This document shows positions 56,240-64,000 of a stretch of DNA of 64,000 nucleotides, piece by piece. The translations under genes were made by a program, and so were the position numbers. Source of the stretch: an uncultured Pelagibacteraceae bacterium (GTDB lineage Bacteria > Pseudomonadota > Alphaproteobacteria > Pelagibacterales > Pelagibacteraceae); assembly GCA_902534735.1 (NCBI GenBank), contig CACARD010000002.1, forward strand, positions 1 through 64,000, read 5' to 3'. The notes beneath the pieces were generated by a model that worked only from the letters and a program-made list of their open reading frames with translations, did no database searches and was not told the origin of the DNA. The stretch's first letter is position 1. The number at the start of each line of letters is the position of its first letter.

Positions 56240-57694
56240 ATGAATAATTCGGGAAAAATTGATCCCTACGGCTTTCGGGAATATGACGCACGATGGGTAT
56301 ACGAAAAAGACATAGATGACGATGGAATCGTTCAACTAGGTAAAGGTCTTGGAACTCAAATAATTAATCATACAAAGAAAAACAATCCAAGAATTATAGT
56401 TGGCCAAGATTACAGGTCTTACAGTGAACATATCAAAGAAAAATTAAAAGAGGGTTTGGTTTCAACTGGGTGCAAAATCGAGGATATAGGATTATCCTTA
56501 TCTCCTATGGTTTATTTCGCACAATTTAATTTAGACTCAGATGCAATTGCAATGGTTACAGCAAGTCATAATGAAAATGGTTGGACAGGTGTAAAAATGG
56601 GCATCAAAAAAGGATTAACTCATGCACCTGAAGAAATGAAAGAACTAAAAGATATTACTCTTGATCAAAAATTTATTAATGGAGAGGGAAATATAAAAAA
56701 AATTGATGGTTTCCAGGCTATTTATAAAAATGATTTGATATCAAAAAACTCATTAAATAAAAAAATTAAAGCAATAGTTGCTTGTGGCAATGGAACAGCA
56801 GGAATATTTGCACCAGAAATTTTAAGAGGTATTGGGTGCGAGGTAATTGAACTTGATTGTGAACTTGATTGGGCTTTTCCAAAATACAACCCAAATCCTG
56901 AAGACTTAGAAATGTTACATGCAATTTCTTCAGCAGTTAAAGAAAATAATGCTGATATTGGATTTGGTTTTGATGGAGATGGGGATAGAGTTGGGGTTAT
57001 TGATGATAAAGGTAATGAAATCTTTTCAGATAAAATAGGGCTATTAATTGCTAGAAATCTTTCGAAAGATCATAAAAACAGTAAATTTATTGTTGATGTA
57101 AAATCGACAGGACTTTATTCCAATGACAAAATATTAAAAGAAAATAAATGTGAAACAATTTATTGGAAAACTGGTCATTCCCATATCAAAAGAAAAGTAA
57201 ATACCGATAACGCTTTAGCAGGATTTGAAAAAAGTGGTCATTTCTTTTTTAATAAACCTTTGGGGTATGGCTATGATGATGGAATTAATTCAGCAATACA
57301 GGTCTGTAAGCTACTCGATAACAATAACAAAAAAATGAGTGAAATACTTGCTGAATTGCCAACAACTTATCAAAGTCCGACTATGGCTCCTTATTGTAAA
57401 GACAGTGAAAAGTATGAAGTAGTTAAGAATTTAGTTAAAGAAATAACAAAGATTAGAGAAAATAAAACTACAGTAGATGATCAAGAAATTAGAGAAATAT
57501 TAACTGTTAATGGAGTAAGATTTTCTTTTGATGATGGGTCTTGGGGATTAATAAGAGCATCTTCTAATAAGCCCTCTTTAGTTGTTGTTACGGAAAGTCC
57601 AACCTCCGAAGATAGAAAAAAGAAGATTTTTGACTTTATTGATAATCTCCTTCAACAAACTGGTAAAGTTGGGGATTATGATCAAAAAATTTAA
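56240..57694 (+). CDS. phosphomannomutase/phosphoglucomutase
   Basis: Interconverts hexose 1- and 6-phosphates for surface-sugar nucleotides. The phosphoserine loop is VTASHNENGWTGVKMG near residue 108, the metal-binding loop GFGFDGDGDRVGVID near residue 239, and the sugar-binding loop GFEKSGHFFFNKPLGYG near 330. The 484-residue length matches AlgC/ManB-type enzymes. It diverges from nrdA and stands alone on the plus strand. Confidence 0.9.
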   Translation: MNNSGKIDPYGFREYDARWVYEKDIDDDGIVQLGKGLGTQIINHTKKNNPRIIVGQDYRSYSEHIKEKLKEGLVSTGCKIEDIGLSLSPMVYFAQFNLDSDAIAMVTASHNENGWTGVKMGIKKGLTHAPEEMKELKDITLDQKFINGEGNIKKIDGFQAIYKNDLISKNSLNKKIKAIVACGNGTAGIFAPEILRGIGCEVIELDCELDWAFPKYNPNPEDLEMLHAISSAVKENNADIGFGFDGDGDRVGVIDDKGNEIFSDKIGLLIARNLSKDHKNSKFIVDVKSTGLYSNDKILKENKCETIYWKTGHSHIKRKVNTDNALAGFEKSGHFFFNKPLGYGYDDGINSAIQVCKLLDNNNKKMSEILAELPTTYQSPTMAPYCKDSEKYEVVKNLVKEITKIRENKTTVDDQEIREILTVNGVRFSFDDGSWGLIRASSNKPSLVVVTESPTSEDRKKKIFDFIDNLLQQTGKVGDYDQKI

Positions 57695-57747
57695 AATTCA
57701 ACTATAAAGAGTTAAGAAAAAATTAGAGAATCGATTAATATGTAATT

Positions 57748-57783
57748 GAGGTGGCGGAGGGAGACTGAAACCACCTCGTCTCC
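57748..57783 (+). other. two mutually exclusive inverted repeats in a convergent spacer
   Basis: Between the pmm/pgm stop and the convergent TauE gene. Stem A: GAGGTGG (57748-57754) with CCACCTC (57771-57777). Stem B: GGAGAC (57760-57765) with GTCTCC (57778-57783). The two stems interlock, so only one can form. The region is much more GC-rich than its surroundings. A bidirectional terminator is the plain reading, although neither strand has a T-run. Confidence 0.35.
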
Positions 57784-58616
57784 TAGGTCACTAAAAATCT
57801 ATATAGAAATAAAGTACCAATAACATAAAGAAAAACACCAAATAATCTTTGTGTTTTAACTCTATCTAGATCTTGAACTGTTTTTGCTCCAATCCTAGCC
57901 ATGAATGTGGTTATTGGAACAAAAATTATAAATGCAGGTATATTAATAAATCCAATACTGAGTGGGATATCGGCCTTTAACATTAAGCCAGATGTAAAAA
58001 AACCAATTGATCCAAATAAAGCTATTATAAATCCAATGGCTGCAGAGCTTCCTATTGCCAAGTTAATAGGATAACCAAAGTATCTTAATATAGGAACATT
58101 CATCATAGCTCCAGTTATGCCCATAGGAGCAGATATTAATCCTGACAAAAATCCAAATATTATTCTTGGGAAAATATTAAATTTTTTCTTAATTTTTTTT
58201 TTCTTTTCACTTTGTAACAATAAGTAAGCTCCAAAAAAGTAAACAACAGCTGAAAAAAAGAATAACAATGTTTTAGTATTCATCAATGCTGCCATCAATG
58301 TTCCAGAGAAAACTCCAATTATTACAAATGTTCCATAATTTTTAATAATATTAAAATCAACAGCATTATACTTTCTATGAGTTAATACTGAGGCTGTAGC
58401 AGTTAAAATTGTTATTGAGAAAGCTGTCCCTACAGATAAATGCATTAAATAATCTTTATCCACGTTAAATGCTTCAAACACAAAAAATAAAAATGGAACT
58501 GAAATTAATCCTCCACCGATACCAAAAAAACCTGCAAAAAAACCAACCGGAACAGCGGCTGCCATCATTAAAAAAATAAAATAAATATTATTAATCTCTA
58601 AAAGAGTATTATTCAA
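57783..58616 (-). CDS. TauE/SafE (TSUP) family anion permease
   Basis: The 277-residue protein has about eight hydrophobic spans. A glycine-rich segment, GFFAGFFGIGGGLISVPFL, in the first span pair and its counterpart GFLSGLISAPMGITGAMMNVP in the second half are the two inverted repeats of the family. Members export sulfite, sulfonates or other organic anions; here substrate is unknown. Its start overlaps dusA by 8 bp, so it is probably co-transcribed with mcd and dusA. Confidence 0.85.
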   Translation of the reverse strand: MNNTLLEINNIYFIFLMMAAAVPVGFFAGFFGIGGGLISVPFLFFVFEAFNVDKDYLMHLSVGTAFSITILTATASVLTHRKYNAVDFNIIKNYGTFVIIGVFSGTLMAALMNTKTLLFFFSAVVYFFGAYLLLQSEKKKKIKKKFNIFPRIIFGFLSGLISAPMGITGAMMNVPILRYFGYPINLAIGSSAAIGFIIALFGSIGFFTSGLMLKADIPLSIGFINIPAFIIFVPITTFMARIGAKTVQDLDRVKTQRLFGVFLYVIGTLFLYRFLVT

Positions 58617-59610
58617 TTTGACCCGCCAATATACTTTGGGGATTAAATTTTACTTTATCCATTATGTGATCAATTTTCTTAACATCGGCATCTCTTACAC
58701 ACATATTTTCACTTAAATATCTTTTCCAAAAACTAGAACCAGTTTGGCCATGAAATAAACCAAGAGTATGTCTCATGATTTGATTTAATCTTGTACCCTT
58801 TTTAATTTCTTCTTTTACATAATCAATTAGTTTCTCAACAACTTCTTGTCTTGTCAAAACTTCACTATTATTAAAAATTTGGTTCTCAATATCTGCTAAC
58901 ATGTAAGGGGAATGATAAATTGATCTTCCAATCATAACACCGTCTACATTATCTAAATGTTCTTTGATTTGATCAGTAGACGTTATGCCTCCATTAATTA
59001 TTATTTCTAAATCTTGAAAATCTTTTTTTAATCTATTTACGTATTCATATTTCAAAGGTGGAATATTTAAATTTTGTTTAGGTGTAAATTTTCCCAACAT
59101 TGCTTTTCTTGCATGAATTATAAAAGTTTTAACACCTGTTTCTTTTAAAATATTCACAAAATTATATAAATTTTCGTATTGATCAACATTGTCATATCCG
59201 ATTCTAGTTTTAACTGTTACAGGAAGCGATGTTTTTGAAATCATTTCACTTAGACAATCAGCAACAAGATTAGGTTCTTGAATTAAACAAGCCCCAAATC
59301 TATTTTTCTGAACTTTTTTACTTGGACAACCTAAATTTAAATTTATTTCATCATAACCAAATTCTTCACCTAAATATGCTGCATTTCCTAATAGTTTTGG
59401 AGAAGAACCACCAAGTTGCAGAGCAACAGGTTTTTCTCTCATATCAAATTCTAATAGTTTCTTTTTATCTCCTCTATCAATAGCTTCTGAGACAATCATT
59501 TCAGTATAGAGAAGAACGTTTTTACTAATTAGTCTTAAGAAAAATCTTTCATGTTTGTCTGTGCAGTCCATCATAGGAGCAACAGAAACAATTCTATTTA
59601 ATCTAGACAT
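58609..59610 (-). CDS. dusA: tRNA-dihydrouridine synthase A
   Basis: FMN-dependent reduction of U20/20a in tRNA. The 333-residue product has SVAPMMDCTDKHERFFLRL near the N-terminus, LNLGCPSKKVQKNRFGACLI with the catalytic Cys near residue 95, KTRIGYDNVDQYENL and IINGGITSTDQIKEHL. This pattern is the DusA subgroup. It overlaps mcd and the TauE gene by 8 bp each, an unusual functional mix in one operon. Confidence 0.94.
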   Translation of the reverse strand: MSRLNRIVSVAPMMDCTDKHERFFLRLISKNVLLYTEMIVSEAIDRGDKKKLLEFDMREKPVALQLGGSSPKLLGNAAYLGEEFGYDEINLNLGCPSKKVQKNRFGACLIQEPNLVADCLSEMISKTSLPVTVKTRIGYDNVDQYENLYNFVNILKETGVKTFIIHARKAMLGKFTPKQNLNIPPLKYEYVNRLKKDFQDLEIIINGGITSTDQIKEHLDNVDGVMIGRSIYHSPYMLADIENQIFNNSEVLTRQEVVEKLIDYVKEEIKKGTRLNQIMRHTLGLFHGQTGSSFWKRYLSENMCVRDADVKKIDHIMDKVKFNPQSILAGQIE

Positions 59611-60910
59611 ATTTTTTGAGTTTGCTTGATATATTAATTTTTTTTTCGTTTACATACTCTTGATGATTTTGCTCAATTTTCCCAAGTTCATATTTGTAAT
59701 TAACCATTATTCCAAATGACCTTTTAAATCCTACATCAGAAACGTTAGCATTAACTACAATATCATCAATTTCAGCTCCATTTTTTAAATGAAACCTACA
59801 AACATCATTGATGGGAAAACCTAGATCATTTTTTTGTACAGCTAAGTAATTTAAAGCAAGTTTTGTAAGTAAATCTTTATTGTCAATAAATTTTCTATCT
59901 CCAATTTTAAGATCTAATGATTTTAAAAACTCAACTTTTACAAAATTATCTTTTTGAACTATTTCACTAATTTTCTCATTTTCTGAAGATTTTACCCAAT
60001 CTGCAAAACCTTGCATCGGTGATAAAGTTCCAAAATTTTTTACATCAGGTAACTCTTCTTGTAATTCGTATACCACCCTCTTGATTAAGAAGTTACCAAG
60101 CGTAACTCTTGAAAGACCCTCTTGGCAGTTGCTAATTGAATAAAATGTAGCTGTATCATAATTTTCGTTTTTTCCATCATTTGGTCTTGTCAATTCTTGA
60201 ATAGATTTTGCTAAACCTTTCGTTAGTGCAATCTCAACAAAAATTATTGGTTCATCTTCTAATGCTGGATGAAAATAAGCAAAAAATCTTCTGTTTTCTC
60301 CTAATCTAATTTTCAATTCATTCATATCTTTCATTGAATGAACTTTTTCATATTTTAATAATTTTTCTAATATTGCAGCTTTTGTATCCCAAGTTATTTT
60401 TCTTAATTTTAAAAATCCAGGATTGAACCAATTTTTAAATATATCTATTAAATCATAATCTAATTCTTTTAATTCAGGATTTTTAATTAAAAACATTTGT
60501 AGATCTTCTCTTAAAGAAACAATCTCTGCCGTTCCATTTGGAGCCATATTTAGTCTAACAAACAATTCTTTTCTAGTTCCTGATGCAATTCTTGATAAAT
60601 TTAAAATTGATCTACTATTTTTATTTTCGGAATAGTCTTTAATTGCATTATCAATATTTGCTGTATCAGGTTTATATTTTTCATTTACTTGAAGTAAGAA
60701 TTTCAATTTATCTTCATGGGATAAATTATGATATCTAAAAAGAATATCTCTTGCTAATGTAATTCCAAATGCTGCTCCTTTGGATGATAACAGATCATCA
60801 CATAGCTCAATTAAATCTCTTTTTTTAGAGAATTTTTTTAATGATTTTTTCTCTAAAATTTTTTGACCAGCATCAGCAATCGTCTCGAATATTCTTTTTA
60901 TATTTAACAT
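59603..60910 (-). CDS. mcd: malonyl-CoA decarboxylase
   Basis: Converts malonyl-CoA to acetyl-CoA and CO2. The 435-residue product matches the MCD family: an N-terminal helical domain, then LFVRLNMAPNGTAEIVSLR near residue 125, FYSISNCQEGLSRVTLGN (residues ~250-268) and TLSPMQGFADWVKS near 290. FHLKNGAEIDDIVVNANVS near the C-terminus contributes to the GNAT-like catalytic domain. Bacterial MCDs often sit with malonate transporters and CoA-activating enzymes; a TRAP transporter is directly upstream here and a CoA-transferase is divergent. Confidence 0.9.
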   Translation of the reverse strand: MLNIKRIFETIADAGQKILEKKSLKKFSKKRDLIELCDDLLSSKGAAFGITLARDILFRYHNLSHEDKLKFLLQVNEKYKPDTANIDNAIKDYSENKNSRSILNLSRIASGTRKELFVRLNMAPNGTAEIVSLREDLQMFLIKNPELKELDYDLIDIFKNWFNPGFLKLRKITWDTKAAILEKLLKYEKVHSMKDMNELKIRLGENRRFFAYFHPALEDEPIIFVEIALTKGLAKSIQELTRPNDGKNENYDTATFYSISNCQEGLSRVTLGNFLIKRVVYELQEELPDVKNFGTLSPMQGFADWVKSSENEKISEIVQKDNFVKVEFLKSLDLKIGDRKFIDNKDLLTKLALNYLAVQKNDLGFPINDVCRFHLKNGAEIDDIVVNANVSDVGFKRSFGIMVNYKYELGKIEQNHQEYVNEKKINISSKLKKYV

Positions 60911-60925
60911 GGTGTTTTTTATATA

Positions 60926-62257
60926 TTAAAAACCTAAACTTTTACCCATTATTTTGTCAGGTAACCAAGTCACAATCTCAGGAAAAACACACAAAATAAG
61001 TATAGCTAAAGCCATAATTATCATAAATGGTATAGATCCCTTTAAAATTTCTGACAAACTTACATCAGGCGTAATACCCTTAATTATATAAAGGTTTAAT
61101 CCAACGGGAGGGGTAATAAGACCAATTTCCATATTAATTGTAAATACAATTGCAAACCAGTACGGATCAAATCCCAGTTGAGTTATAACTGGCAATAATA
61201 TTGCTGAAGTCATAACAATCACGGCAACAGGAGGTAAAAAGAAACCTGCAATCAAAAGAAATATATTTATTAAAATAAATACCACCCATTTATTAGAGCT
61301 CATCTCCACCATGCTTTGGGCTAAGGATTGAGTTACGTAAAGTTGTGATAATGTAAATGCAAAAAGATAGGAAGCTGCGATGATAAACATTATCATCACA
61401 CTTTCTTTCATAGAAACTTTAACAATGTTCCATATTTTTTTTGGTTGGTAAATTTTGTAGACGACTGCAATCAAAACAAAAACTAAAAAAGCTCCAACCC
61501 CTGAAGCCTCTGATGGAGTAGCAACACCACCATATAAAACATATAAAACACCAGCAATGATTGCTAAGAAAGGAAGTATCCTTGGTAAAACCTCAATTTT
61601 TTCTTTAAAAGTTGGTGGAGTTCTATTTTTTAAAGCTTTAGCTGAGTCTTTATCTATAAAGTAACTGTGTATCAGTGCCCAGATAGCAAACATACCAGCA
61701 AGCATAAATCCAGGTATCAATCCGCTTAAAAATAATCTTCCGATTGATGTTCCAGTTGCAATTCCATAAACAATTAAAACAATGCTTGGAGGTATTAAAA
61801 CTCCTAATGTTCCACCAGCTGCTATAGTTCCTGTTGCAATTTGATCTGAGTATCCTCTTTTTCTCATTTCAGGAATTCCCATAGTGCCAATTGCAGCACA
61901 GGTTGCAGGACTTGATCCACTTAGTGCAGCAAAGATTGAGCAAGCTCCTATATTAGAAATAACCAAACCTCCAGGTACCCTCCATAACCATCTGTCCAAT
62001 CCTGTATATAAATCTTTTCCTGCTGGAGAATTAGCTACTGCCATTCCCATTAAAATAAACATTGGTATTGAAAGTAGGACAAACGAATTTAATCCTGCAT
62101 AGAAAGTTTCGGCAAAAACATCTAACATTTGAAAACCTTCGAATGCAACTAAAAGAGCTATTGATACAAAGCTTAAACCAAAAGCAATTGGTATTCCGGA
62201 AAATAATACTATCAAAGTAAAAACAGCAACGATTATTGCAATTATTAATGGATCCAT
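60926..62257 (-). CDS. dctM: TRAP transporter large membrane subunit (DctM)
   Basis: DctM forms the sodium-driven transport channel of TRAP systems. The 443-residue protein has about 12 hydrophobic spans and family motifs GIPIAFGLSFVSIALL, SIPMFILMGMAVANS, AALSGSSPATCAAIGTMGIP and GFFLPPVAVIVMTSAILLP, TPPVGLNLYIIKGI. It overlaps dctQ by one base and follows dctQ in the standard order; mcd is 15 bp downstream. Confidence 0.95.
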   Translation of the reverse strand: MDPLIIAIIVAVFTLIVLFSGIPIAFGLSFVSIALLVAFEGFQMLDVFAETFYAGLNSFVLLSIPMFILMGMAVANSPAGKDLYTGLDRWLWRVPGGLVISNIGACSIFAALSGSSPATCAAIGTMGIPEMRKRGYSDQIATGTIAAGGTLGVLIPPSIVLIVYGIATGTSIGRLFLSGLIPGFMLAGMFAIWALIHSYFIDKDSAKALKNRTPPTFKEKIEVLPRILPFLAIIAGVLYVLYGGVATPSEASGVGAFLVFVLIAVVYKIYQPKKIWNIVKVSMKESVMIMFIIAASYLFAFTLSQLYVTQSLAQSMVEMSSNKWVVFILINIFLLIAGFFLPPVAVIVMTSAILLPVITQLGFDPYWFAIVFTINMEIGLITPPVGLNLYIIKGITPDVSLSEILKGSIPFMIIMALAILILCVFPEIVTWLPDKIMGKSLGF

Positions 62258-62751
62258 TAGTTAGTATCCTTTTCGTCTGTAAGCTTAATAATCTCTGCTA
62301 TATATTGTAAAATCATTAATGCTGCACCTATCATCATTGAAGAATATGGTACCCACAAAGGAGGGTCCCAAACTGTTCCTGTTGAGTAATTTTTAGTAAA
62401 CGCTTCCTCAACCATTAAAAAACCAAAATAAAATAAAATTAAAAAGAATAATAAACTGACTAATGAGGTAAAAATTTTAAGTCTTAAGATATTTTTTTTT
62501 GATAGGAAATCATAGATCCACTCCATACTCACGTGTGCTTTTTCACTCAAAACATATGCGCTTCCTATAAATGTTGAAGCAACGAGAAGCATTGTGACAA
62601 GTTCTGTTTGCCATGTTATTGCTCTTTGAAAAAAGTATCTTTCAAAAACTAATTCTACAATTACAAGAATTGATAACAGTAAAGCTAGAACTGCAAAAGC
62701 TCCGCAAGCTCTTGCAACATAATCACAGAATTTTAAGTATTTTTCTTTCAT
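62257..62751 (-). CDS. dctQ: TRAP transporter small membrane subunit (DctQ)
   Basis: DctQ is the four-helix scaffold partner of DctM. The 164-residue product has four hydrophobic spans, with the ITWQTELVTMLLVASTFIGSA motif after the first and AHVSMEWIYDFL following, both typical of DctQ. An intrinsic-terminator-like hairpin lies immediately upstream of its start, with its U-run reaching the ATG. Confidence 0.92.
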   Translation of the reverse strand: MKEKYLKFCDYVARACGAFAVLALLLSILVIVELVFERYFFQRAITWQTELVTMLLVASTFIGSAYVLSEKAHVSMEWIYDFLSKKNILRLKIFTSLVSLLFFLILFYFGFLMVEEAFTKNYSTGTVWDPPLWVPYSSMMIGAALMILQYIAEIIKLTDEKDTN

Positions 62752-62787
62752 AAAAAAACCCCTACCTATAGAGAATAAATAGGGGTT
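62752..62787 (-). terminator. intrinsic terminator between dctP and dctQ
   Basis: On the minus strand AACCCCTA (62787-62780 read 5' to 3') pairs with TAGGGGTT (62764-62757) as an 8-bp stem with a 15-nt loop, followed by seven Us (A-run 62752-62758 on the plus strand) that run into the dctQ ATG at 62751. It lies 15 nt after the dctP stop. It would end most transcripts after dctP and let some continue into dctQM. Confidence 0.75.
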
Positions 62788-62801
62788 CTTTATATATTAT
62801 T

Positions 62802-63812
62802 TTATTTAACTGCTAAAGCCATTTCCATTAGCTTATCGCCACCTGGAACTTTTTCAGCAAAAGCTTTGTGAGATGATTTTATTGCAATATCAACCCATGC
62901 AGCGTGATCCTTAGCATCCATATATACTAATTTAACACCTGCAGCTTTGTACGCTTCCTCAAACTTTTTATCTAAGTTTTCTACTTGAGCTGTCATATAT
63001 TTCTCAGCAACTTTTCCAGCTTTCATTAAAGCCACTTGTTGGCTTGAATTTAAAGCATTGTAGCTTTTCTTAGACATTAAAATTGGCTCATACATAAACC
63101 ATAAACCAAATTTTCCTGGAGGAGTTGCACATTTTACTTGTTCGTAAATTTTATAACTCACAAAACTTCCTGAACTAGTATTTGCACCTGTTAATACACC
63201 AGTTTGTAAACCAGTATAAATTTCAGATGATGGCATACTTTGAATACCTGCACCAGCAGCCTCTAACATTTGGTTGAAAGCTTTTCCTGCAGCTCTCATC
63301 ACTTGTCCTTTAGCATCACTTGGATTTTTGATACATTTAGTTTTTGATGCGAAACCACCACCTAACCATGCATCAGACAGTACCACAACACCAGCATCAC
63401 TGATTATTTTTTTAATCTCTGTCATCATTGGACCCTTGTTAAATCTCAATGCATGCTCATGATTTTTTACAGTTCCTGGCATTAAAGTAGCATCAAACTC
63501 TGGATGGAATTTTGATGCATAAGCTAATGGGAAAGCAGAAATATCTAATTGACCTGTAGTCATAGGTTTCCACTGTTCTTTTGGCTTATAAAGTGATTTA
63601 GCTGGATAAATTCTAATTTCTAAATCAACGTTTGCTTTTTTTACTTCATCAGCAATAATTTGTACCATTTCATGACGTGGGTCAAAAGAACCATCCGCTC
63701 TTGGTGTACCTGGCCATTGGTGACTTGCTTTTAATGTAACTGCATATGCAGATCCTACTATTGAAAAAGCTATAATTATTGAAGACAAATATAATGTTAT
63801 TTTTCTTAACAT
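62802..63812 (-). CDS. dctP: TRAP transporter periplasmic binding protein (DctP)
   Basis: Captures an organic acid in the periplasm and hands it to DctQM. A signal peptide (residues 1-24, ending GSAYA) precedes the mature domain VTLKASHQWPGTP. The family arginine is expected in QVMRAAGKAFNQML (~res 165-180), where it salt-bridges a carboxylate ligand, and TGVLTGANTSSGSFVSYKI supplies ligand-site residues. The 336-residue length is normal. With mcd downstream, malonate or a similar dicarboxylate is a reasonable ligand, not proven. Confidence 0.92.
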   Translation of the reverse strand: MLRKITLYLSSIIIAFSIVGSAYAVTLKASHQWPGTPRADGSFDPRHEMVQIIADEVKKANVDLEIRIYPAKSLYKPKEQWKPMTTGQLDISAFPLAYASKFHPEFDATLMPGTVKNHEHALRFNKGPMMTEIKKIISDAGVVVLSDAWLGGGFASKTKCIKNPSDAKGQVMRAAGKAFNQMLEAAGAGIQSMPSSEIYTGLQTGVLTGANTSSGSFVSYKIYEQVKCATPPGKFGLWFMYEPILMSKKSYNALNSSQQVALMKAGKVAEKYMTAQVENLDKKFEEAYKAAGVKLVYMDAKDHAAWVDIAIKSSHKAFAEKVPGGDKLMEMALAVK

Positions 63813-63894
63813 AGTTTTCCCCTTTTTATTTATAATGGTGATATTAAATTGAACTTAAGCAGAAGAGTCAATATAAGGAAATGACGTACTTATT

Positions 63895-64000
63895 ATGGAT
63901 GGTCCTTTAAAAAATTTATTAGTTATTGATCTTACTAGGGTTTTAGTAGGTCCATATTGCACAATGATCTTATCTGATCTCGGTGCACGTGTAATTAAAG
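63895..64000 (+). CDS. family III CoA-transferase (CaiB/BaiF), 5' end only
   Basis: The window ends after 35 codons beginning [20 protein letters not shown] and continuing through [15 protein letters not shown], the standard N-terminus of family III CoA-transferases, which move CoA between carboxylic acids. It diverges from dctP across an 82-bp spacer. The ATG has AAGGA 15 nt upstream, farther than usual. Association with TRAP transport and malonyl-CoA decarboxylase suggests it activates malonate or a related acid. Confidence 0.85.
   Translation, partial: MDGPLKNLLVIDLTRVLVGPYCTMILSDLGARVIK

Noticed and set aside
57748-57783. H-type pseudoknot from the two interlocking stems
   Set aside because: The second stem's 3' strand follows the first stem's 3' strand with no linker, so a loop cannot span the 7-bp first stem; alternative hairpins are more plausible.

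Overview
The window is AT-rich, densely packed alphaproteobacterial DNA that I assign, by inference, to the SAR11 clade (Pelagibacterales, 'Candidatus Pelagibacter'-like). The reasons are low GC, spacers of a few bases or gene overlaps nearly everywhere, a single tuf set among tRNA genes, a purB-purC-purS-purQ-purL-bolA-grxD run, and streamlined metabolism (ammonia-dependent NadE, GlmU reduced to its acetyltransferase half, a prpDBC set, TRAP transport). There is no rRNA, no CRISPR array, no transposase and no integrase gene.

Layout. 1-18.7 kb (minus strand) is one block of translation and transcription genes. Read 5' to 3' it runs tRNA-Tyr, tRNA-Gly, tuf, tRNA-Trp, secE, nusG, rplK, rplA, rplJ, rplL, rpoB, rpoC, a short spacer with a good sigma70-type promoter, then rpsL, rpsG, fusA, rpsJ, rplC, rplD, rplW, rplB, rpsS (cut by the window edge). 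18.7-20.8 kb holds rlmB, tRNA-Thr, nadK and tRNA-Leu(TAA), followed by a 42-bp degenerate copy of the 5' half of that tRNA, which looks like an old integration scar. 20.8-26.6 kb is more accessory: a GT2 glycosyltransferase, a polytopic membrane protein, a SAF-domain oxidoreductase, a small anchored orphan, AzlCD, a GGCT-like enzyme and a CinA-like domain protein. 26.7-33.9 kb (plus strand) is sfsA-map and the purine operon with bolA and a monothiol glutaredoxin.

33.9-39.5 kb is a cell-surface island: two large autotransporter-like proteins. Between them lies a 95-bp second copy of the 3' end of rpsD that differs from the intact gene only at synonymous positions. 39.5-48.6 kb (minus strand) is a housekeeping operon: truncated glmU, glmS, class II DAHP synthase, nadE, cysS, cimA, trmJ, rpsD. 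48.6-52.9 kb (plus strand) is gph and the methylcitrate genes prpD-prpB-prpC. 52.9-57.7 kb holds a DUF1289 protein, nrdAB with two NrdR-type boxes 31 bp apart, and a phosphomannomutase/phosphoglucomutase. 57.8-64 kb has a TauE/SafE permease, dusA, malonyl-CoA decarboxylase and a TRAP transporter (dctP, an intrinsic terminator, dctQ, dctM), with a divergent family III CoA-transferase running off the right edge. Together the last group suggests uptake, CoA activation and decarboxylation of malonate or a related acid.

The most unusual signals are structural: the rpsD 3'-end duplication beside the adhesin-like genes, the tRNA-Leu partial duplication with helically phased small repeats, and tRNA genes abutting nadK and secE so closely that tRNA processing would leave nearly leaderless mRNAs. 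I did not find a convincing new multi-gene system.
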